Shown: one piece after another, positions 59,015 through 64,000 of the stretch
Position numbering within the stretch: the first letter of the stretch is position 1
How the letters are laid out: each line of letters opens with the position of its first letter
Origin: Natribaculum breve
Lineage (GTDB): Archaea; Halobacteriota; Halobacteria; Halobacteriales; Natrialbaceae
Reading direction: 5' to 3'
Assembly: GCF_023008585.1 (NCBI RefSeq)
Contig: NZ_CP095391.1
Span: 124,001 to 188,000, forward strand
DNA length: 64,000 nt
The notes under the pieces: generated by a model
The model's input: only the letters and a program-made list of their open reading frames with translations
Database searches by the model: none
What the model was told of the DNA's origin: nothing
Program-made: the position numbers and the translations under genes

Positions 59015-61129
59015 TCAGTCGTCGGCTGTGTTCCCACGATCCACGCGAGCAGTGTCGCCCTCACACAGCCGTCGCGTGTCGTCGATGACGGCTTCGGCGT
59101 CCTGCTCGGACACCGCCTCGAGCGTGAACGACGCCCGTTCGTACTGTCTGGTAACGGCTTCGAGTACGTCGGCCGCGGTCGACTCGCTCTCGGCGCGATA
59201 GCGCCGATAGAACTCCCAGTGAGTGAGGGCGTGGGCATCGTCGACGGACGGCTCGAGGTGTCCCCGAACGGCAGCGTACGCCGTCTGGACCGCTGCGTTC
59301 GCGTCTCCCTGCGAGAGCTGATCGCTGGCTCGGGAGAGGAGCGCCTCGGTGGGCGACGGTCCTCGAGTCTCGACCGTCGTCTCGGCTTCGTCTGGAGTCG
59401 CTGCCCGCTCGTGTGTGGTCGACTGCCGACGGCGATACCACCAGATGGCGCCGCCGATAGCCGTGATCCCGCCGAGGCCGATCGCGGCCCAGACCCAGGT
59501 CTGGATCGAGCTCAGTCTCTCACCAGCCTCGCTTCCGGTCGGGTGAAGCTGCACCGTCGTCTTCACGTCCGATTCTGCCAGGTTACTGCCAGCGCCACGA
59601 TAGGTAACGGCGACCTCGACTGCGTCGCTGGTCACCGACGGTGGCACCGGAACCGTCTCCGAGAAGCTCCCGTCTTCGGCTGTCGTCACGGTCGTCGCGG
59701 TGACGCCATCGACGCGGAGTTGCACTGGCTGGGCTGTGACCCCGACACCGGTGACGGTCTCGAGTGACCCGTTTATTTGCAGCGTGCGCTCGTCGACCTC
59801 GCGTGCCGTAACCGCCAGGTTAGTCTCGGTCTCACGCACAGTGGTCGTCGTTTTCGCGTCGGCGGTGGCGAGGGCTCGCTCCTCGAACGGAATCCGAACG
59901 CGCAGTTCGGCGTCGCCAGCGGCGACAGACGCGGGGAGTTCGAACTCGTCGTCGAACTGCCCGTCCGTCGCTCGCGTCTCACCGAGCACCGCCCCGTCGA
60001 CGAGGACCTCGAGTGGCACGCCATCGACCGCAACGTCGTCGACGTAGACCTCCCCACGAACTCGAACCGGATCGCCGTAGGTGACGTCCGCTGGCGCCTC
60101 GTGGATGTCGACGGATGGCTCCTCCTGTGTGATCGAGACGGAGACATTCGTCTTGTTGCCGAGATAGACCGAACTGCGTTCCGGAACGTACCGAACCGTG
60201 ACGTTCTCGGCCGACAGCGACGTGTTCGTCGGCCGAAACTCGAGATCGAACGTGCCGTTTGCGTCCGTCTCGACGACGGTCGATCGCCCGTCGATCTCGA
60301 GTCGAATCGATTCGTTTGCGACGGGCGAATCGTTGGCCGTCCGGAGCGTCCCCGTCGCCGTCAGCGGTTCGAGAAACGAGATTTCGTCGCGATCGGCCTC
60401 GAGTTGCAACGTCGTTTCGACGAACACCAGGTCACGAATGACCGCCTGTTCCTGCTGGACGTCGCTGTTCGTCCTGTTGATCGCGTCCTCGGCACTCGAG
60501 ACGTCCTGGCTGGTCGCGTTGTTCACGGACTGGTACGTCCGCTGCAGGTCGTGACTGATCCCGTCGATCTCTGCTGCGAGTCGCTCGAGTTCGCGTGCGA
60601 GTTCCCGTGCTCGCGCTTCGTCGCCCGCATCGCGGGCCTCCTCGTATTCCGCTTTCGTCTCGCGGTACGCCTGTATGTTCGCTGTTAACTCCTGTTGCTT
60701 CGTCGCCGCTTCCTCGAACTCGTCTTCGCGACTCTCGCCGTCCGTCTCGCCTGCGACGTCGACGTACTGCTCTAGGCGCTCTCGGTACTCTTCGTCGACG
60801 TATCCCTCGGCGAGTTCGTACTCGCCCTCGCTCAACTGAATCGCTCCCTCGTCGAGCTGGCTCGCGAGACGATCTGCTAGCCACGTCTCGAGGCTCTCGA
60901 GGTCGCCGTCCTCGGAGTAGTCGTCGGGATTTCGATGTGGCAGTGTTTCGTTCTGGGCCACGGACGGGTTGTGTTGCTGGACCGTGACATGCTGGACAGC
61001 GTCCCTGTCCATCGCGGCAGTCGACCCCGGGAGGACGATCCCGCCGGTAATCGTCATCGAGAGAACGCAAAGCGCGAGAACGAGTGTACGACCCCCGATA
61101 GTGTTCACGCGAATCGTTTTTTCTTCCAC
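59015..61129 (-). CDS. large single-span membrane protein with coiled coil and Ig-like repeats
   Basis: A 704-residue exported protein. Signal TLVLALCVLSMTITGGIVLP. Residues 75-230 form an acidic coiled coil (QQELTANIQAYRETKAEYEE, ARELARELERLAAEIDGISH). Residues 235-540 hold three or four Ig-like domains (PLTATGTLRTANDSPVANES; EAPADVTYGDPVRVRGEVYV). A helix AAIGLGGITAIGGAIWWYRR (near 560) precedes a cytoplasmic DUF4129-like domain (PSPTEALLSRASDQLSQGDA; HALTHWEFYRRYRAES). The DUF4129-like end and the divergent DUF58 gene place it in the MoxR/DUF58 surface-protein complex. Confidence 0.8.
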   Translation of the reverse strand: MEEKTIRVNTIGGRTLVLALCVLSMTITGGIVLPGSTAAMDRDAVQHVTVQQHNPSVAQNETLPHRNPDDYSEDGDLESLETWLADRLASQLDEGAIQLSEGEYELAEGYVDEEYRERLEQYVDVAGETDGESREDEFEEAATKQQELTANIQAYRETKAEYEEARDAGDEARARELARELERLAAEIDGISHDLQRTYQSVNNATSQDVSSAEDAINRTNSDVQQEQAVIRDLVFVETTLQLEADRDEISFLEPLTATGTLRTANDSPVANESIRLEIDGRSTVVETDANGTFDLEFRPTNTSLSAENVTVRYVPERSSVYLGNKTNVSVSITQEEPSVDIHEAPADVTYGDPVRVRGEVYVDDVAVDGVPLEVLVDGAVLGETRATDGQFDDEFELPASVAAGDAELRVRIPFEERALATADAKTTTTVRETETNLAVTAREVDERTLQINGSLETVTGVGVTAQPVQLRVDGVTATTVTTAEDGSFSETVPVPPSVTSDAVEVAVTYRGAGSNLAESDVKTTVQLHPTGSEAGERLSSIQTWVWAAIGLGGITAIGGAIWWYRRRQSTTHERAATPDEAETTVETRGPSPTEALLSRASDQLSQGDANAAVQTAYAAVRGHLEPSVDDAHALTHWEFYRRYRAESESTAADVLEAVTRQYERASFTLEAVSEQDAEAVIDDTRRLCEGDTARVDRGNTADD

Positions 61130-61201
61130 CCAAATAAGGTATTCTTTCGAGACTCTCCGTCAATCAACACCTTCAACACACTCACCTGAATCTATCCGAC
61201 T

Positions 61202-62716
61202 ATGCAACCGACGCGCCGGGGACGGGCGGCCATCGCACTCGCCGTCGTGCTCGCCCTCATCGCAGTGGTGTTCGCACGCCCGCTCGTGCTCGTCGGCACG
61301 GCGCTCGTCGGCGCGTGGGTACTCGCTACCCAGTACCGCTTCGTTCGGGACCTCGAGCGAACGGTGGCGTCGCTGTCGGTCGTCCAGTCGTCTGCTCGAA
61401 CTGGCGTTCGAACCGGGGACGAAACCCAGGTTACGCTGGCCGCAACGCGTGAGTGTGAGACGGCGTTGTCCCTCGAGATCACCGCCGGGCTACCGGTCGC
61501 AGCCACCACGAGCGAGCCAATCGCAGTCGCTCTCGATCCAGCTGACGACCACGGAGACCGGGTCCAGTCGGTCGCCTGGCCCGTGGCCGGTCAGCACGCG
61601 TTCGACGAGGCGACCGTGACGGCGACGGACGGACTGTTCCGCGAGACGGTCACCCTGGGTACGACGCCGACCGTGACGGTCGAACCGCCGACGCCACAGG
61701 CGATTCACGTCGGAGAAGGTGGTGACCGGGTTGCCGCGTCGTACGGCACCCATCGTGCCGGACGGACAGGGACCGGAATCGAGCCGGCTGAACTCCGTGA
61801 ATACGTCGCTGGCGATGCAGGGAAACGGATCGACTGGAAAGCGACGGCTCGGCTGACGACGCCGTACGTCCGCGAGTACGAGGCCGAAACCGACCGACAA
61901 ACGCTGCTCGTCGTCGACCATCGCGCCTCACTCGCGACCGGACCCCGGGCCGGGACGAAACTCGAGCACCTCCGCGAGGTGGCGCTCGCTATCGCTGGCG
62001 TCGCCCGCCAGTTTACCGATCCGCTCGGACTCGTGACCGTCGGTGACGGCGGGATCACCAGTCGATCCGACGTGGCTTCCCCGGCCACCAACTACGACGC
62101 GATTCGACGCCAACTGCTCGAGCTCGAGCCGACGAGTGCCGGAAACTCGGCTCCCGAGACCACCGACGCGACGCCGGTGAACAGTCCCGAGCGGACTCGA
62201 ACCGCGGCGGCTGCGACCGGGACGAAGCGAGGGCACGTCTCACACCTGTACCAGCGGACGAATCCTGCAGACGTCCAGCGCTCGCTCGCCGACCTCGAGA
62301 AGACGGACGATTCGTTCGCGCGAACGCTCCGCCCCTTCTACGCCGACCGGCAGGTGTATCAGGAACGCATCGCCGGGGATCCACTGTACGGGGCAGTTCA
62401 CACCGCAGTAGCGAACTCACAGGACTCGGCCTGGACCGTCATCTGCACCGACGACTCGCGACCGGCGGAACTCCGCGAGGCGGTCAAACTCGCACGACGA
62501 GACGGCAACGGCGTCACCGTCTTGCTCGCACCGTCGGTCCTCTACGAGCCGGGCGGACTGGCCGACGTCGAACGGGCCTACGACCGCTACGTCGTCTTCG
62601 AGGAGTTCCGACGGGAGCTCGCACGGATGGCCAACGTGACCGCCCTCGAGGTCGGGCCGGCGGATCGGCTGTCGGCCGTGCTCGAGGCTGGACGAGCTGG
62701 TGGTGGTCGGGCGTGA
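61202..62716 (+). CDS. DUF58 domain protein
   Basis: A 504-residue protein. Two N-terminal helices (AAIALAVVLALIAVVFARPL; VLVGTALVGAWVL), a beta domain (60-190), then the DUF58 core: AELREYVAGDAGKRIDWKAT (the DUF58 motif REYxxGDxxRxIxWKxTAR) and a von Willebrand A-like fold with TLLVVDHRASLATGPRAG (DxxxS metal site altered to DHRAS). DUF58 proteins work with MoxR AAA+ ATPases in assembling or activating surface complexes. Its stop overlaps the DUF7519 gene by four bases (GTGA). Confidence 0.92.
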   Translation: MQPTRRGRAAIALAVVLALIAVVFARPLVLVGTALVGAWVLATQYRFVRDLERTVASLSVVQSSARTGVRTGDETQVTLAATRECETALSLEITAGLPVAATTSEPIAVALDPADDHGDRVQSVAWPVAGQHAFDEATVTATDGLFRETVTLGTTPTVTVEPPTPQAIHVGEGGDRVAASYGTHRAGRTGTGIEPAELREYVAGDAGKRIDWKATARLTTPYVREYEAETDRQTLLVVDHRASLATGPRAGTKLEHLREVALAIAGVARQFTDPLGLVTVGDGGITSRSDVASPATNYDAIRRQLLELEPTSAGNSAPETTDATPVNSPERTRTAAAATGTKRGHVSHLYQRTNPADVQRSLADLEKTDDSFARTLRPFYADRQVYQERIAGDPLYGAVHTAVANSQDSAWTVICTDDSRPAELREAVKLARRDGNGVTVLLAPSVLYEPGGLADVERAYDRYVVFEEFRRELARMANVTALEVGPADRLSAVLEAGRAGGGRA

Positions 62717-63258
62717 GTACTCGAGTCGACGCAGTCTCGGCGGAGACCGGCTACGCCTGGCCGACGATCGTCGCCTTCGTCGGACTCGTCGCCGCGTTCA
62801 CGATCGTCGCCGGACCGATCGGGTTGCTCGCAGGGCTCGTGACTGCACTCGCCGGATACGCACTCGGAACGCCGTACGCGCTGGCAGTCGGTCACATCCT
62901 ACTCGTCGTCGCCACTCCGGAGGGGATCGCTCCGCTCTCGATCGCGCTCGTCGAAGTTGCGTTCGTGGCCGTCCTGCTCGCGCCGTTGCTCCGAACCGCG
63001 AGTTCGGGCCGAACCGTGTTCGTTGCAGTCACGAGCGCACTCGCGCTCGCAGGCACTGCGCGGCTCGTCACCCGCTCGCAGCCGACGTGGCTGGCCGCGA
63101 CGACTGTGCTCGTGCTCCTGGCAGTCGCTTCGTACGGACTGCACCGACTCGCGCTCGTCCGACTGGGACTGGTTCCGGCTAGCGACGACGGGGACGCATT
63201 GCCGACGGACAGAACCGAATCCACTTCCGACCCTGCTACTGAATCGACCGAGACATGA
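62713..63258 (+). CDS. DUF7519 membrane protein
   Basis: A 181-residue protein from a GTG that overlaps the preceding stop. Four or five membrane helices: PTIVAFVGLVAAFTIVAGPI, LLAGLVTALAGYALGTPYAL, LIALVEVAF-type segment and FVAVTSALALAGTARLV. A polar C-terminal tail follows. DUF7519 proteins occur with DUF58 in haloarchaea; function unknown. Stop overlaps the next start (ATGA). Confidence 0.85.
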   Translation: MSTRVDAVSAETGYAWPTIVAFVGLVAAFTIVAGPIGLLAGLVTALAGYALGTPYALAVGHILLVVATPEGIAPLSIALVEVAFVAVLLAPLLRTASSGRTVFVAVTSALALAGTARLVTRSQPTWLAATTVLVLLAVASYGLHRLALVRLGLVPASDDGDALPTDRTESTSDPATESTET

Positions 63259-64000
63259 GTACGAGAACTGCTGATCCGGACGAGACGACCGACACGGCAA
63301 CCGATCGACCAGCGACCGACCGCGAGAACGGAGACGACGAAGAGACGCTCGAGCTCGCGGCGCGAGCGGAACTCCTCGAGGAAGAGAACCAGCGGTTGCG
63401 AACGGAGTACGTCAGCGCTCGCAAGTCACAGTACCGCCGTACTGCGATCGGTCTCGGGTTCGTCGGCGCCCTGGCTGCGCTCGGTGGACTCCTCTTTCCA
63501 GACGGACGGAACGTGCTCTTCGCGCTCGCTGCGACGGGGCTGTTCGGCGGCGTCCTGACGTACTACTTGACGCCCGAGACGTTCGTCGCAGCGGACGTCG
63601 GCGAGCGAATCTACGCCGCGATGGCAGCCAACGAGGCCGCGATCGTCGACCAACTCGGCCTGAGTGACGACCACGTCTACCTGTCGACCGGCGATCCTGC
63701 CGACGTGTACCTGTACGTCCCCCAGCGATCGACCGGCAAACTACCAGACGACCGCGACGGCCTGCGTGCCGGCCCTCTCCTGACCGATCCCGACCAGCGC
63801 GGACTCGTCCTGGAGCCGACCGGTTCGACGCTGTTCGAGGCGTTCGAGCGCGCACTGACCGGCGACCTCGCGACCGCACCAGCACCGCTTGCGACCCAGC
63901 TCGCGGACGGACTCGTCGAGCAGTTCGAACTCGCCGCGAGTGCCGACCCGGACGTCGACCCGGCTGCCGGCCGCGTCACCGTCGCAATCGAGGACAGCGC
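63255..64000 (+). CDS. DUF7502 protein, cut by window end
   Basis: 248 codons are visible and the frame is still open. Acidic N-terminal tail, coiled coil LELAARAELLEEENQRLRTE, two membrane helices (IGLGFVGALAALGGLLFPDG; VLFALAATGLFGGVLTYYL) and a cytoplasmic domain with DHVYLSTGDPADVYLYVPQR. This is the DUF7502 layout of the MoxR/DUF58 cluster. The ATG overlaps the DUF7519 stop, so translation is coupled. Confidence 0.85.
   Translation, partial: MSTRTADPDETTDTATDRPATDRENGDDEETLELAARAELLEEENQRLRTEYVSARKSQYRRTAIGLGFVGALAALGGLLFPDGRNVLFALAATGLFGGVLTYYLTPETFVAADVGERIYAAMAANEAAIVDQLGLSDDHVYLSTGDPADVYLYVPQRSTGKLPDDRDGLRAGPLLTDPDQRGLVLEPTGSTLFEAFERALTGDLATAPAPLATQLADGLVEQFELAASADPDVDPAAGRVTVAIEDS

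Overview
The window is chromosomal DNA from a halophilic archaeon. The evidence is the high G+C with CTCGAG-rich codon use, very acidic proteins, archaeal TATA boxes about 25-35 bases before several start codons, twin-arginine secreted proteins, a PGF-CTERM surface protein, amphi-Trp, DUF7331-, DUF7114-, DUF7519- and DUF7502-type proteins, and IS families typical of Halobacteria. A member of Natrialbales is a reasonable guess but is inference. I saw no rRNA, tRNA, CRISPR array or replication origin.

Layout. 0-9 kb: a DUF7331-like gene, an enoyl-CoA hydratase, a decayed methylmalonyl-CoA mutase B12-binding subunit, a universal stress protein (USP), a gene-poor stretch, two convergent Tat-secreted proteins, a VOC-fold protein, a SpoIIM-like membrane protein and a YbjQ protein. 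9-13.5 kb: a UPF0175 antitoxin whose toxin gene is cut into three in-frame pieces by two insertions, an IS1341-type tnpB element and an IS5-like element carrying a DUF6498-like membrane gene as passenger. 13.6-16.4 kb: an ABC-2-like membrane protein and a TumA/TumE-like pair. 16.4-19.7 kb and 42.7-45.0 kb: two nearly identical IS200/IS605 elements (A and B) in opposite orientation, each carrying a 255-bp MITE in both end hairpins. Element A also contains an IS630-type element.

The genes flanking A and B rebuild two intact reading frames only if their outer partners are swapped: a GYD-domain gene, and the stop codon of the TumE-like gene. The segment 19.73-42.73 kb has therefore been inverted by recombination between the two elements. 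That segment carries ordinary metabolism and transport: a carboxymuconolactone decarboxylase-like protein, an AglD-like flippase-domain protein, a CNNM/CorC protein, USPs, a P-type ATPase, a luciferase-like F420 oxidoreductase, a ZIP metal transporter with a DtxR-type operator, an MFS permease, a TetR-MATE-DUF7114 operon and PxpA. It also holds accessory DNA: a PD-(D/E)XK-like protein, an A+T-rich cassette with a FilR1-type regulator and a secreted protein plus membrane partner, and small membrane proteins.

45-64 kb is mostly core: a class III aminotransferase, a tnpB remnant, two cell-surface proteins, a MacAB/LolCDE-like ABC transporter, the glmS/sugar nucleotidyltransferase pair for UDP-sugar supply, and a DUF1616 - large membrane protein - DUF58 - DUF7519 - DUF7502 cluster cut by the window end.

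The most interesting material is in the mobile DNA: MITEs that repeatedly insert at the tips of IS605 hairpins with 10-bp palindromic target duplications, an IS that moves a membrane-protein gene, TA-flanked MITEs that match an IS630 end in the same window, and the inversion that can be read directly from broken genes.
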